Shown piece by piece: positions 1 through 13,373 of a stretch of DNA of 64,000 bases. The translations under genes and the position numbers were made by a program. Position 1 is the first letter of the stretch. Each line of letters begins with the position of its first letter. The stretch is from positions 546,531 through 610,530 of the forward strand of contig DF239017.1 in assembly GCA_000507305.1 (NCBI GenBank), given 5' to 3'. The notes under the pieces were generated by a model. That model was given only the letters and a program-made list of their open reading frames with translations, ran no database searches and was not told the origin of the DNA. This DNA is from Breviolum minutum Mf 1.05b.01 (Eukaryota > Sar > Dinophyceae > Suessiales > Symbiodiniaceae).

Positions 1-240
1 TTCTCGCCATGCTGCTGGCAATGGAGAGAATGGTGCTGTTGTTGCTGCTGCTGCTTTTGGTGGTGCTTCTGGCCATGCTGCTTGCAATCTCAAGCCCAGC
101 AAAGGCCGGCGGCATTAGCCGGAGGCTGATAAATAATCCACCAAAATACACATGGAACATCATGGCACATCATGGCACCATTGCCACATGGAGCGGCATT
201 GAAAAAACGAGGCACCAAGAGGCTTCACCATTGGTCTTTT

Positions 241-483
241 TCACCGTGAAGCTCCTATCACTTTGAGGGTAGAAGTAGCGACTGTGGATAGGAGCCATAC
301 GAATGGCCCACTTCTCTCACGGTCGACTGTGAGGAAAGCGAAGCCTGCCCAGTGCATATTATTCCGACCAGTCGTCAAATAGAAGGTTTGGTTTATACAG
401 TGGCAACAGGTGTCGAAGGCTTGTGCCAGCTGCCCTGCAAAATCTGTGAATGTTCGGGCTATTCTTCTTCCGCCCGTAATCAT
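241..483 (-). CDS. possible exon, unrecognised
   Basis: An 80-codon open stretch on the minus strand. It encodes a Cys/His-containing segment (residues FDTCCHCINQ near the middle) followed by a hydrophobic part. It has no splice context I can trust and no family I recognise. It could be the 3-prime part of the ankyrin gene to its right or chance. The first 240 bases are Ser/Gln/Ala-type low-complexity triplets (CTG/TTG runs) in which no reading frame is clearly preferred. Confidence 0.2.
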   Translation of the reverse strand: MITGGRRIARTFTDFAGQLAQAFDTCCHCINQTFYLTTGRNNMHWAGFAFLTVDRERSGPFVWLLSTVATSTLKVIGASR

Positions 484-937
484 GGAAGTGGAAAACAGGG
501 CCCTGGAACTGGAAGATGAATTTAGTCAGCAGTCTCCAGATATGGCAATTTCACTTCCATGATTGTTGGAAGAGGAGTAAGTTTATACCTTGAATACTTT
601 GTATGAGGCAAATGTCGTACACCAATTCCTGTTCCAGCCAAAAACATGGGGGGACTTTGCACGGGGAGGGCCCAAAATCTATCAAATTTCCGCTGAGTGT
701 CATATACCTGAACATCCTATTGGCCTTGTTTCCTGCTTTTTCATGTCCTTCATCGTTCTAGCGTCTGACCGCGATCCTTTCGTATTATTCCTCATTTAGT
801 GCATGTCATTGTGCACCTGTCCCTTTCACGCCAGGCTTCTTTGATCTGCCTTCTGCACTAGATAGATACTGGGCATACCTATGTAGAATGGTAGAATGTA
901 TACCCCACTCGTCACAACAAGTTGATACAGCAAGTGC

Positions 938-3190
938 CTTGTTCTTGGAATGGCGCTCCTGGTGATTTTGCCACAGCAGAAGCCAGGTGCTTTGCTGGCC
1001 AGCTTCACGAGCATAATCCAAAGCGCTCTTGCCAGTGTCATCAACCTGCAAGGCAACGCTTGGTGAAGACATGTTATTGAAAAAAACACTGTATTAAATC
1101 TATATGGCCTTTTCCGAAAACTCCGTGCCCAGCAAAGCGTGTTGCATCAGGGGGTATGATTCGAGGTATGTTTCGGAGGTATGATTCGGGGGTATGTTTG
1201 GGGGTATGTTTCGCCCTCCCTTGCTGATCCGGAGGTATGTTTCGGAGGTATGATTCGCGGGTATGATTCGGGGGCATGATTCGGGGTATGATTCGCGGAA
1301 ATGCAACATGCATGTGATCATAAATTTAGTATACGCCATTTCTGGAAACACTCATATTGATATTTTCGCTTCTCACCACTTAATGGTGAGAAGTGTACAT
1401 ACTTGAATCCAGTTTGTAGATACAAACTCTGATATTAGACATATTCAAACACAGGCACTTGCGTGGGATCTGCGTTCTCTTTGAGGAGTCTCGCGCACAA
1501 GACATGGCGTCCTTCTGCTGCAGCCCAATGAAGAGCTGTCCAGTCATTGCGGCCACCGTGCATCGCCTGGAAGCAAAATGAAGCAAAATCCACAAGAATA
1601 AAAGACTAATTACTATAATTAATTACTATAATTATAATTATCACAAGTCATAGTCAGTAAGATATCAGAAAAGAAATATGATAAATGATTTCGATGATTT
1701 TCTATGATGTAACCATGAGAAGTCAGTCGTCCGGTCGCCATTACATGTCAACAATTATGACTTATGAGTTCATGATTTGCCATTGGTAAAATGGAATGCA
1801 TTTCACAAGGCCAGCCTTTCAGCTGATGGCACACCAAGCACAAACAAATCCAAAGTGAGTGCAACATCTGTGACGGAACATCTGTGATGGAATCATGACG
1901 AGTCCTGCCAGCCGTAGTTCTCCACTGCTTCCACACTTGCGGCAATTATCGGAGGAATCGGTGATTCCTTTTCCACCTGCCACTGTTGCAGCAAGAATAT
2001 TTGCAGCAAGTCTTGGAGGATCGCTGTTTCTTGGTTTGAATGCAAAATACTTGACGTTCTATCATGCTGGTGCTTCATTCTACGTTGATTCGTTCAGCTT
2101 TCTAAGGCGTTCCCTTCTCCCTGGCTGGCTTCAAGTAGTCCATTGACTCATCCTGGCCTTGCAAGTTGATCTTGACTGCGTGAAGGATGTCAGAAGGGAC
2201 AACACCTGCGCAGCATCCACATTGACCTAGTTGACATAGTACAGCCACCATGAGCTGTAGCTGTGTAGCTCCATTCAATCATGCACCAGCTCTGACAAGG
2301 AAACCCCTTTTGGATCGTTTGTTTCGTCAGCTGCCTCAGTTTCACCTGCTTCCCCAGCACATACGACAGGGGTCCATCCACGCTCGTCCTGGATATCAGA
2401 AGTTTCCATGTTTAAGTCTGCCAAACATCTTCTGATGCCATAGTAGCAACATGCTGAAACCCTCCGGCCTCGCAAAGAGGGTCAGCACCAGCTGCTAGTA
2501 GCCGCCGACAAACATCTGAGCGGCCTGGTCAAGTTCAGGTCGATACACCTCTGAAACCCTCTACTACCAACATGCACTCACACGATGCTAGCTGTACAAT
2601 AAAACTAATCGCCACCAGCAATAATAATAATAATGATTAGGACTAGACTGTATTATCACTCTGCCAGTTACTATATTTCACATAGGTGATCATAGGTGCA
2701 AATACTGCAGCTACCTGGAAGTGAATCCACTTATATAATCTTATATAGACATGGTGGCTGAACAGCCGCATAAGTAGCAGTTGCAGCCGCAGCCTCTCCA
2801 AATTTGTTCTCAAATGTAGGGGGACTAAAACTTCACTGCAAAATAATTGGACTAGCATTGGGTGCCATTCAACCATTAGTAATCCATAGGCTTCACCAGA
2901 TGGCCTTCCATAGCTGCCCAGTGCAGAATAGTCCATGCTGGAGGATCATCGGCAGGATATACTGCACTCCAACCATGCGCTTCGATTCCTGAGGCAAGAT
3001 GTGGACAAAGGATTCAATAGATGACTGGCGAATGAAACAAAAGGTATACAGTACATTACATTGACGGATTTGACATGCTTGACATATGGCATCATCACCA
3101 CAGTCTGGCCACCTGCAAGGGCTGCAGAGTAAACGAGAGGAAGCTCTGTTTCCACACCACTAGGGTGACCTGGGCCGCAGTTGCTTCTCA
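938..3190 (-). CDS. ankyrin-repeat protein, several exons (partial model)
   Basis: Minus-strand exons in separate frames each encode ankyrin-type helices. About 938-1075 encodes DDTGKSALDYAREAGQQ. About 1440-1570 encodes NDWTALHWAAAEGRHV and LLKENADPTQV. About 2270-2520 encodes CRRLLAAGADPLCEAGG and, in another frame, DERGWTPVVCAGEAGE. About 2885-2990 encodes PPAWTILHWAAMEGHLV. About 3085-3190 encodes a segment with ELPLVYSAALAGGQ. The TALHWAA-type core and the LLxxGADP turn are the ankyrin hallmarks, a family that mediates protein-protein contacts. I could not fix the splice sites, start or stop, so more than one gene could be involved. The repeats run right to left, so the protein N-terminus is near 3.2 kb or further right. 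Ankyrin proteins are very numerous in dinoflagellates; the partner and role cannot be inferred. Confidence 0.6.
1149..1297. repeat. 13-bp minisatellite (GGTATGATTCGGG-type)
   Basis: About eleven imperfect units of the form GGTATGATTCGGG or GGTATGTTTCGGA follow each other with a 12-13 bp period, interrupted once by about 18 bases (CCCTCCCTTGCTGATCC region). The tract lies between two ankyrin exons, so it is most likely intronic. Confidence 0.8.
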
Positions 3191-3199
3191 TAAATGAAC

Positions 3200-4060
3200 T
3201 AGGCTGCAGGTGGGGAACAGCACTGTAATCTATAATTTTCTCCGCTTTTGAGAAATGCTGTTGTGATCTGATACGACAGGCATGCTATCCTGCTTCAACT
3301 GCTACTTGCAGCATCAGGTCAAACTTCTGCATATGCCGTCATGAAAGATCACCGATCACCCTGGCCTCCATCAGAAATGAAGGATGTAGTTGCTGAGAGT
3401 GCTTGCACCCTCGCATCAGATCCCATGGGTCTGACAGGACTTGTCCTCAGCGAACACGCTTGGTGAAAACACCGCCATTCAGGTTCATGCTTTTTTCCCC
3501 TATGTTTGGGGATAGAAACCAAGCATGCCAAACGTAGTAGTTTGCTGCACGACTTGCCCCTTTCATCCTTTTTCCGTGTTCTTATCCCCTTTCCAAGGTG
3601 GAACTTCTTAATCCATCCAAAATTCAATCCCCCTCGCGTGTTCTTGATGAAAATGCTGGCCTGGCGAGATACTCAAAGAGTCTCAAGCCAGTGGTCTTGG
3701 CTTGGCAAACATGGTGGAAGTCAATCCTTGATCCTTCAACTGTAAATTTATGCACACATCGACCCGAGCTCTCGCCCTACTGCTCTGCCTCCTCTCCACG
3801 AATATCGCTCTCCTGGGCTATGGCAAGGGAAGGTAGATGGACGGCACCTCTCCATCGCCCTCTCCATGAGCTCATCCGACAGGTAAATGCATACAGCCCA
3901 GGACCCGAAAAAAAACAGTTGGCCAGGTGGGTTACTAGCTCTTGCTCCATGCAACCGGCAAAACGGAAACTTCTGCAACGAGACATATCACTCTAAAGTA
4001 TCGGTCTAATTCATTATTCTATAACTATAATTCTTACATTCCCTTACTAAACATGTTTAA
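3200..4060. other. stretch with no firm gene
   Basis: Several open frames occur on both strands (for example minus 3349-3627 and minus 3748-3978, the latter with LSDELMERAMERCRPS), but none is long or distinctive enough to call. This probably holds introns and perhaps one or two short exons between the ankyrin exons and the coiled-coil gene. Confidence 0.4.
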
Positions 4061-4067
4061 CCCACTT

Positions 4068-7000
4068 TTGGGGAGTTGTGGCATCATGCTTTCCAGCCAT
4101 GGTAAGGTCTTCGGAGCTTCGTGTGCTACCGTTGGTACTAGGGGCCCATTTTTCCCACTGCTGCCGAAAGTTCCATTCCATCGCTGCCATCAGCACCAAG
4201 GTCGGCAGATCTCAGGGATGGCTGTGATGAGGTCAAATAGTAAATAGAGTCATTGAAATTTGTGAAGCAGGGCCCTGCAGGGCAATGGATTTGGATGATT
4301 TTGGCAAGTAGTTTATAGTATATGACTGGAAGAGCTTTCAAATGCTTTGACACTCTTTCTCTCATACCTGGATCTTTCATTCCTTCTGACGAGCATCAAG
4401 GTCTTTACGGTAAGTATACGTCCAATGCTACAGCCACTCACAGCTCAGTTTGCACTAAATGTCTGCAAGCTTCAATATCCGTGTCTCTTCCTCCAGCTTG
4501 GATGACCTACAGTAAACACTCCCCGTCCAAGATCAAAAGGAACGGAAGGTGAAAAGGCAAAGCTTCCTGTCCTTCAAAGCTTCTGAGATGAGCACACTGC
4601 AAGGGGAAAGCGAAAAGTCCATCAAAATCCGACAAATTTGCACCCTCTTTGATCCGTTCCAATCCTTTTCTTTGTATTATCATTTGGGCGTCTTTGTTTT
4701 CGATCTGAAATACCAAGTGGCTCATCCAACAGCTCCTGTACCCTTTCCGAGCTTTGTAGCCAAAGCTTCTCTTGCATTTCTGATGCCTTGCAACCAAGCC
4801 AGGTCATTTCAATGTTATATGAGTTCCCAGTCGATGTCGATGCTTTTCTGACATGCATTCTCCGTTGAATTCCGTTAATCAAACAAGGGACCTCTCGCAG
4901 TTGTGCTCGTGCAGCAGCAGTGGCCACCTCTGCATCCTCCAAACGTTGATGCCAGGCTTTGACGGTCGCGGCGCCTTCACAGTCGAGAGGTTTACCTGCC
5001 CTGTATGTTGTCGCTCATCGACTCATGCATGACTCATGACAATACCAAGGTTTACAATGGTTTAATGGCTTAGAAGTGTAGACTTTTTATATCTACAACG
5101 TCGCTTCTTTTGACATGCCAAGGCACTTTGCGCAATAGAGCTTTGCTCCTCTCGTTTTGCCAGCATTTCCTGGTGCTGTGCGAACTTTAATGAATTTCTA
5201 TCTGAGAAGACGATGGAAAATATCCAAAAATGAACCACGTAGCAGATGAGTCCTGCTTTTTGAAAGGGTTGCTTGATGGTTTTGAGTGAGGAATCATGAC
5301 TCCCTGCAAGGAAGTGCCACTGGCCCATGCTTGCCAACTTTAGAATCACAATATCTTCTGACATCTGCAAGTCCTTGAATCTATCTTCGACTTTGTTCTA
5401 TGTTCATTCATGTTTCTTCAGATGTCTCATCATCTGCTTATAATCTATAATGCATCTGTACACTGTATATATATATATAGATAGATAAGTCATGATTTGT
5501 TTTGTACCCCATAATCAAATCATATCTCTAAATTATGTACATGGAGATGCCAGCATTGAACATCGCTCTCCCAAAGTTGGGTTTCTGTGTTTTATTGTGC
5601 TGAACGTCCACCAGCCTCCTGCTGTCGATGCGCTGCCTGCAAATTTCCCAGCTGCCGAGCAGTGTCCTCTGGGTTGATTCATCATTTCATCCCTATGGCT
5701 CCATATCCCAGACGTCCCAGACTTGGTCAGTTGAGTCCTCCTCAAATTGGGCTGCAATCCGAGCGCATTCTGCTTCACCAGCTTCCCTGGAGTGGCACGG
5801 ACCAAAGGCAATGGCAAACGATGAGCATCACATGCACGTGGAAGAATGCTAAGAAGATATGTTCATAAGACGCCATCTGCAAAATTTCGGAGGTAAGAAA
5901 AAGTAAATGGACGTGAAGAGCCAAACAAATAGCTTTCTCTGTTGTAAAGGCTGCACTTCTGCAGTCCCAGCAAAAGTCTTGAACGGACTTGAACGGTTTC
6001 CGGCTACATAGATACCGAGGAGCTTCATAACCCACACTTCTTCGCGTTCCTGACAGGCAGGACCAAAATGTAAGGACACAACCACCCATCTAACCACCCA
6101 TGATTGCTCCTCGAATACATCCCCGCTGTAGTGTGCAATGTGCAAGAGTTTGAACATTAGTTTCAATCAGTTGCAGATCTCTTGAGTGTTGCATACTTCC
6201 GGCCTTAGCAGCAGCTCGCTGCAAAATGCCTTCAGCGTTGGATAGTTTTTGATCCAACTCCTTCTCCTGAGTTACTTCCATCATGAAGGATTGCACTAAG
6301 GCTGAGCTTGAAAACGACTTGCCATGACACGCCACTGCTGGCAAGTCTCCCCCTGTTCTCTGGCCGCCGCTGCAAGCTCTTCGCTGGCCTTCAAGTGTTC
6401 TGAGCCGTTTGCTTCACTGCATGGAGCGGCAAAACTGACAACATCACGCAGTAAGTCAACATAGGATTGGCTATTCCTCTGAAGTGAGGCGGAAGCGAAG
6501 CTGTCAAGCTGTGCTACTATGCCCATCACACAAGCAGTGGGTGTCCTGCTCAGCGCGGAGCTTTTTCAGCTCAACTTGGCATTTCTTTCTCGCAAGATCC
6601 ACCTTTTGCTTTGCACGTTCATGGATCTCCTGACCTCCGCGCAGAAGTGCCGGGTCGGGCCAACTGTCATACACGTGTACACGTAATCTATTATGGATAC
6701 AATCACCTACACTACTACACACTCATGTAATCCACAACGATGATTTTCAACCTTGGTTGGCAAGGCACTCGCCATGTGGAGATGTTCTTTCATGGCTCTA
6801 CCCAGCTCCTCTTCCTTTTCACGCAAGGAGAGGTGCAAGCTTTGCACCGTGTCCGCTTCCTGGAGAAAAGACACCATATGACACGATAATTTTTGCACGT
6901 AGATTTGCAATCAAAATATTCATTCAATGATTCATCCCTTACCTTCTGTTCCATTCCGGTCCATTCATCGGATCTTCTTATCTTTCATCTTTAGTGGTTC

Positions 7001-10000
7001 CACCCAGAGGCATGCCATCGCATTCTACTTCATCCCCTTTGCATTGCATTCCCCCGAAATCACGACCTTCAATTGCCGTAGCTGCCTTTGCACGACCACT
7101 AATCACAGTCCATTCTTTGGTTCGCAATGACACTTTTCTAGGCATCAATCTCCATCATTGAGTGAAGAAAAGTTACCACCCTATCAGCCTAATGTGCTGT
7201 GGGCCAGAATGCTGGGTTGCTTCCCCAGATTCCCAAAACACAAACATGAGTCTTTGAATTTCAATGCTCCAAATACACAGACTCCACAGTAGTCGTTAGT
7301 GGGCAAATGTCTCGGGAACAGAAGAAAAGTGCAGTCCTTCGATGCCACAGATGATGCCATTTCCAATTCTGATCCAAAATACGCTTCAGCCCTGTCCTGG
7401 GGACTGCAAGTTCCGCATGGGACTGACAGAAACACGGAAAGATTGGTAAGAAAGCGATAGACAAATTTGTAAAAGAGGGTGTAGTGAGCAGTGAAATTTA
7501 GATGTTTAGATAAATTCAAATTTAGTAACTGTTGATTTGAATTTGTCAAAGCCTGGGTCGAGGTGTCAAACTCGGCCGGGCTGTCAGCCGAGATTTGGAT
7601 CAATTTCAGTTCGAGTTTCTTCAAGCTCCGCGGCCCATTCTCGAAACTCCGTTTTGTACTCCTCAGCATCCACCTAGACAGCCATTCAGGGCATAGAAAC
7701 AGGAATGAAAGAAAAGAAAGGCATGGCCAAAAGATATACCATTCATATCCATTCATGTCATTCGTCCTCAAAAAGGACACATCCAATGGGCCCCTGCCTT
7801 TCTGGCTGCTGACCCATTGTCGATGACCTTCTGCATTGGTGACGATGCCACTGATCCTTGGCTAATTATACTCAACACTTGGAAGCCGAGGGCAAAAATT
7901 GAGCATACAACTCTACTACAGTATGCTGCTACAGTGATACATTTGCACGGATCGTTCCAAACGTGCTGCAGAACTTCAGTAGATATTAGATATTCAATTG
8001 TTTAATGGATTGAACTGCACCGAGAAACCATCGCTGTCGTGGACAGGGCTTGGGCTACCGCGGCTACCAGCATCGGACTTCAATGCCTGGACCCAAAGTG
8101 TTCAATCTGGTCATTTTATGTCATTTCAGCAAGAACTCCCATAAACCATGATGATTCATCAACAACCATTTGGTATCCCATCATCACACATCACATCAGG
8201 GCACATCAGTTACAAACAATAGAATTCACACAAACTGGATGGATAATCTTTGTCCAATTGTGGACCACCTTTGGTATGCCTGAAATCGCTGTGCTGCTTG
8301 GACTTGGCGCTGCGTGCTGCGACGTAGCTGCTCCGCTGCAGCCTCTGCACGAAGCTCCTGGGATGCCAAACCAATGCACCAAGAACCTGTCATAACTCAA
8401 CCATATACAAGTAATATTACGGCCAAAACGTATGATTTGCCCGCGACCCTTTGGGATGATTTCAAGGAAAGCTAAAAAGCGCGGCAGGCGTGAGGAATTC
8501 GGGGAATCAAATATTGGTGTAGTTTTTATGTGCACGACCTCGGTCCATGACCGAGGTCCCTCTCAAACCCGAAACCCTAAAACATAAACCCTAAAACCCA
8601 AACCATAAACCCCAAAAACCTAAACCTAAAACCCTAAGCCCTAAAACCCTAAACTCCAAAGCTTAAACCCTGCGTGGGCGAATCGAGAGCTTTGTGGGTA
8701 GTATTAGTATGTAATAGGAGCCATTGTATTGGTATAAATTTACAAATTCATACAAATTGGTTTGCAAGACTCTTGTATCAAAATGCAGTTCTGCATAGAT
8801 TGTAGATCAGTAGTCTTACCGGAAACATTAGCTTAAACATCTTAAAATTGTCTGATTCAGGTATACCGGTGGATTTGGAAAGGCTTCAGTATGCTTCAGT
8901 TTCGGGGTTAGGCAAAAATCGTTTCGTGGTTAGGAGTCGGACTCGGTTACTAGTAAGAGGCCATGAATTAGAGGAGGTCATCGGCAAGAGCCCCTTTCCA
9001 TTCCCGGAGCTACCATGCGGCTCCTCGTTCAAAGCGCTTTGAACCCGGGCCCGTGCTGCATCCCTGACGTGGCTTTTCTATCAAAACCGAGTAACAAATG
9101 AAATGACCCCAACAGGAGGATCATCGTCTTCAAAGCAAAAGTCAGAGGCTGGCTTTAAGGAAAGAATATGCTGACATGAAGGCCAGCCGGCTCACCTCAA
9201 GCGTCGCTTGGTGGCGGCAGCAGCTAGTGCAGTTGCCTGCTCTACGCTGCCTTTGGTTTGCCGAAGTTTCTCCTGAGTCGACTTGAAACCTCTCACCTTC
9301 AACTTCATGTTCGCCCCCCAAACTTCTCAGCAAATCCCCAAAGTCTCCTGGACCACAGTGCTGCGTTGTTGTAGCTGCTGTAGCTGTTCAAGCTGCTCAT
9401 GGCGGTTCTCCAGGGTAGCATCTAGCCGCGCCTGTGAGAAGGCTGTGGACTTCTGCAGGGATGAGGAACCAGAATAGAGACAGAGAGAGAGAAGTGCCAA
9501 AGTGAGTGCCTGTCAAAATAAATGCTTGAACCGTGCCTGCCAAGAATCCGCCAGTTCTTGTGTTACTCTCTTCGTGTGATCAGCCTGTAGTGCAAACATG
9601 AAACTACCTATGTTTATGGTCGAATATGACCAAGCCGAAGCTTCCATGATTTCTTATTTCAATCACACAATGAACTGCAGTTCTGGCTTGATAGTTTCAA
9701 GCTCCTTGTTCTTCGTGGTGGGTTGTTTGTTGTGTGTTATTATTGTTGTGAGTTGTTTCTTGGGGGTTTTTGTCGCACTGCTACAAGTTGTTTTTTGCGA
9801 GATGTTTGTTGTGTGGATGTGGGATGTTTGTTGGTGTTTTCGATCTTGCTGCTGCTGTTGTTGCTTCCGTTGTCCATTGGTGTCATCTTATCTGATATAT
9901 ATCTACAGAACAATTGTCAATTAGATAATTTGTGTTCTTGATTGTTGATCGTTGCTAATTGTTGTCAAGTCGTTTGATCTACTGTCATATTAGTTCTGAT

Positions 10001-13000
10001 TGAATTGTGAACATGTTGCTAAGTATGGGCTATTGTCAATTGTCAATTGTTGTCAGTCGTGATGACAATAGGTGGTTGTAAATGATGGTGATTGTGGTTG
10101 TGGTTGCGGTAATCGCTAGCTGTTGCTGTTGCTGTTGTGTTGTTGCGGAGTTATTTCTTGGACATGGCAATCTGTATTACTGCAGCGATTCCGGCCTTTG
10201 ACTCCAAAGAAGAGGAGACCTTCTGCAGCTCAAACCGCTTTGCCAACATTTTGGCAGCAGCTGCAGCATCAGCACTTGCATCAGACCTGCAAATCTGAAA
10301 GTTTGGAGCTCCCTGAGGTGCAACACCACTGTGCGTCGTGCCTATTTGAAGCTCGAGTATCGGTCGGAGATTGTGCCTGGTGGAAAAGGCAGCACAGCTA
10401 CAAAAGAGTGAACACCCCAAGACCCGCACTCACCCAAGGTCACGGAACGTTGCACGACAGAGGTCATACTCATATTCATATTTATCTTTCAGTCCTCTGA
10501 ATCACGGAATCGCCATTAAATCACTATCTTATACATGTAATTGCGTGTCTTCACTCGGATTCCACTAAGGGCTTCATTCAACACTTACAACTATTATATT
10601 AAGCCAGGACCAGCATTTTCACCCATGGCTGCTATAGCTCCACCCAAAAAAAGGCCTGGGCTTGTGCAGTTGAAGTGCAGGAGGCAGTGCAAGCGAAACT
10701 GAGGACACTGACCTCATCGGATGATCGCCTCAGCAAGATCTCGCCCGGCAATGGCTGCGAAGAATTCAAGAGGAATTGAGAGGAATTGACCCCAGGGAGT
10801 AGGGTAGCATGGATCACCAGGAATGCTTCTGGATCACCATGGATCATCAGGTATCTAGAGTCAGAGGCTTTAATGATTTTTCATGACATAGTTAAAGCTC
10901 CACAAGGCGAAGAGATACCAAGACTTCAAAATCGAGCCACTTCCGAAGAAGTTTCTTCTTGGCATGCTGTAGCTGCAAGAGCCTGACCTCTTCAAGGCGA
11001 TCAATTTGCCTGAGCCAAAGGATGGTAGTATCCTGTACTGAGACTGCATGAGGTGCAGGATGTACAAGATACGGTAAGTCTCAACAAGAGGTTCAACACT
11101 TCAACACAACATCCCAGAATCCAAGATAATGGTATAAATTTGAAGTAGTTAGGTTGAAATTCAATATGTTACTATTGTGTATTGTCCGTAGATTCCATTG
11201 AAGACAAAGCTGCATGTTGAAGCACGGAATCCAAATAGATTTCTATGCAACTCCCGCCTGTTGTAAGCCTCCAGCTCGCTAATGCGTGTGAGCAAGGACT
11301 GCTCAGGATCATAGGATAGCCTGATTGAATCGTGATGACAGAGAATCACAGACTCTGAGACTCTGAAGTGAAAAACATCCTTCCATGTCAATACTGCTGG
11401 TGACTGAGAATGACAATACATTTCGGATCAGACAGATACAGTGCATATGTGCGGTTAATGTATATATGCAAGAATCATGGCAGAACGTCTCTTCAAGAAA
11501 CTACTGCCGGGACCCATCAAAACTGTGAAAGCAGTATGAATGTTTTAATTCTAACCAATGGTGAACTGGGGCTCGAGATTGCTGGTGTACTGTCCTAGGC
11601 CTCTCCCCAATTCACGATCCTTTTCTAATCGGACTTTTCTAGTAGCAGGGCCACCAACGTTAACCAGGAACACGCCTTTAAAGAGTATGTGTACATCTAG
11701 AATGTATATATCTATATATTGAAGCACAGGTTTGTCATGGTTTGCTAAAAAATGATTGGCAAATGTCTTCCCTCCCTCCGCCCTTGTCCAAAGTGAGAAG
11801 CATCGTCTTTGGCTGGCCATTGTGTGGCATGCCCCTCGAAGAGGAATAGGAGTGTTCGAAAACCCTTACCGTTTTTATTGATGATATAGTGCTGGAACAA
11901 GATTACAAAACTAGAGTTGCCAAAGCCACTTTGTTGAATCTTGGTACAATCTCCCTATGTTGGAGCAGCATTTCAAGATGCCTTCAAACCTTCTTAGCCC
12001 GTGATGCATGACTCATGACCTCTGCATCGATTCTTTTTTCCTCTCCAAACTTTATCCATAAGTCCATAAGATTGATCAATCCATGATCATGCACTCTCCA
12101 TCAATCATTTGTCTTGTTATGTCCAAAGCTTTGGATGCTATCGGACTCTGCGAGCTCCAGAGGTAACCGACGTCAAGTCTATGAGTGCTGCGGAGCCGAA
12201 AAACACGACACTTCACTTCCTGGATACCATTCTCAACGCACGGCTGTTGTCCAAACCCTGGGTGTCATTGTAGGCTGTGTGGTGGCTTAATCAAGAGCCA
12301 CACCTGTATATATTGTATAATAGGTTTTCCATTTCGTCATAGTACATCGTATTATTACATCACCTTAAAAAATCGAGAAGTATTCAGCGCAACACAGAAG
12401 GCTCCACCAGTGCCTTTGAATGTTCTTGGCATGGCTCAATTGGCAACAACGACTACGACAATGCAGTCCGAGGTGCGGTCACATGCCATTCCTGTAACAA
12501 ATACATACATTTCAAACCTTGATGATAGGATACCAGTACATGTTTTTCATATTTGTCTGTTTGTCATTCGTCATGGTCCTCCCTCAACTCCCACCAAGGA
12601 CTCTTTTCCGGAAACTTCTCAACTCACCAGGCTACATCAAATCGATCCGAGGGCGACTAGGCTCCTTAGTTCTTCAATGTTCCATCTTGAGGACCTTCCG
12701 CACACTCTCAGCGTCGTACTTTCACGTAACTTCCCAGGCATGAAGCATCACAAAGGAATACTATAGCTTTTCGCATCTTTTCGCTACCTGGCTCGGCTCG
12801 GAGGTATTATTGTAAATGCACGTTTTCTCCATAGGCAACTGTATCACACCGAGATTTTTGTGCCTCTATCACTTTGGGGGAACTGGTGAAGCGGGAAAAT
12901 GCTCAATGCACAGAAATCACTTGGACTTACAGGCCTTCTCAAGGCGACGTGTGTTTCTCTCTGCCTCTCAATTGCATGACCTTCAAGGCAAGTCTCAGAT

Positions 13001-13290
13001 TTGAGAATGACAAGCATATCTGCTGAATGCTGCATGCGCAATTTCTGCAAACGGTCTAGACCAAATGCAAGCTTTTTTCCCCGATATTATGACAAAGAAT
13101 TTGCAGGTTGCACGGCAGCCTGCTACTTTACTGAGGCTCAAAACTAATGGCTCCTTTTCGCCATTCGAGACAGAGTTCTTTCTGTTGAAGACTCTGCTGC
13201 TTCAACTGCCAAGCACTCACCAAATGCCTGGGAAAATGTAGTATGGCACAGCCTGCCTCGGTCAATTTCTTTCGCGCTTCATTTCCGAAG
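4068..13290 (-). CDS. coiled-coil protein gene(s), many short exons
   Basis: At least fifteen minus-strand segments with heptad-like, Gln/Glu/Lys/Ala-rich sequence occur one after another, each 60-200 bases and in changing frames. They lie near 4068-4215 (MEWNFRQQWEKWAP), 4640-4975 (WHQRLEDAEVATAAARAQL), 5105-5200, 5600-5680 (EDTARQLGNLQAAHRQQEAG), 6120-6290, 6305-6520, 6525-6640 (IHERAKQKVDLARKKCQVEL), 6740-6860, 8270-8390 (AEAAAEQLRRSTQRQVQAAQ), 9195-9310, 9355-9450 (NRHEQLEQLQQLQQRS), 10150-10290, 10890-11040 (LQLQHAKKKLLRKWLDF), 11215-11330, 12936-13060 and 13130-13290. This suggests one or more structural coiled-coil proteins. The last exon seems to end with a stop at 4068. The 5-prime end sits only about 90 bases from the stop of the sterol reductase, fitting a tight head-to-tail array. 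Donors such as GTAAGT-like and GTGAGC are visible at some exon ends. Function and exact number of genes are unknown; similar exon strings recur at 41-46 kb and 57-60 kb. Confidence 0.6.
8567..8662. repeat. interstitial telomere-like repeat (degenerate CCCTAAA)
   Basis: About a dozen units of the type AACCCTAAA, many with an extra A or a substitution (CATAAACC, CCCAAACC, CCTAAGCC), form a block of roughly 95 bases. TTTAGGG is the plant-type telomere repeat, which is also reported for dinoflagellates. The degeneracy and the position inside a gene-dense region make this an internal relic, not a chromosome end. Confidence 0.85.
9710..10145. repeat. GT/TTG-rich low-complexity tract
   Basis: The plus strand is strongly G/T-rich (repeated TTGTTGTG, GTTGTTTG, TTGTTGCTG and similar). 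Long plus-strand open frames here (Val/Cys/Phe/Leu only) are a product of composition and are not called as genes. The tract separates coiled-coil exons and is likely an intron. Confidence 0.7.
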
Positions 13291-13373
13291 TTGTGACAGC
13301 AATAGCACCATACAACTACATCTAAACATATCTAAACTAGTAAAACTGAACATGCTGTTTGCACATTTTTGAA

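Noticed and set aside
1-120. Plus-strand signal-peptide-like start (leucine run)
   Set aside because: Encoded by CTG/TTG repeats; the minus strand gives equally open poly-Ser/Gln/Ala frames, so nothing supports a gene.
9598-9924. Plus-strand hydrophobic frame of 108 codons (Val, Cys, Phe, Leu)
   Set aside because: It comes from a GT-rich low-complexity tract and has no residue variety expected of a real membrane protein.
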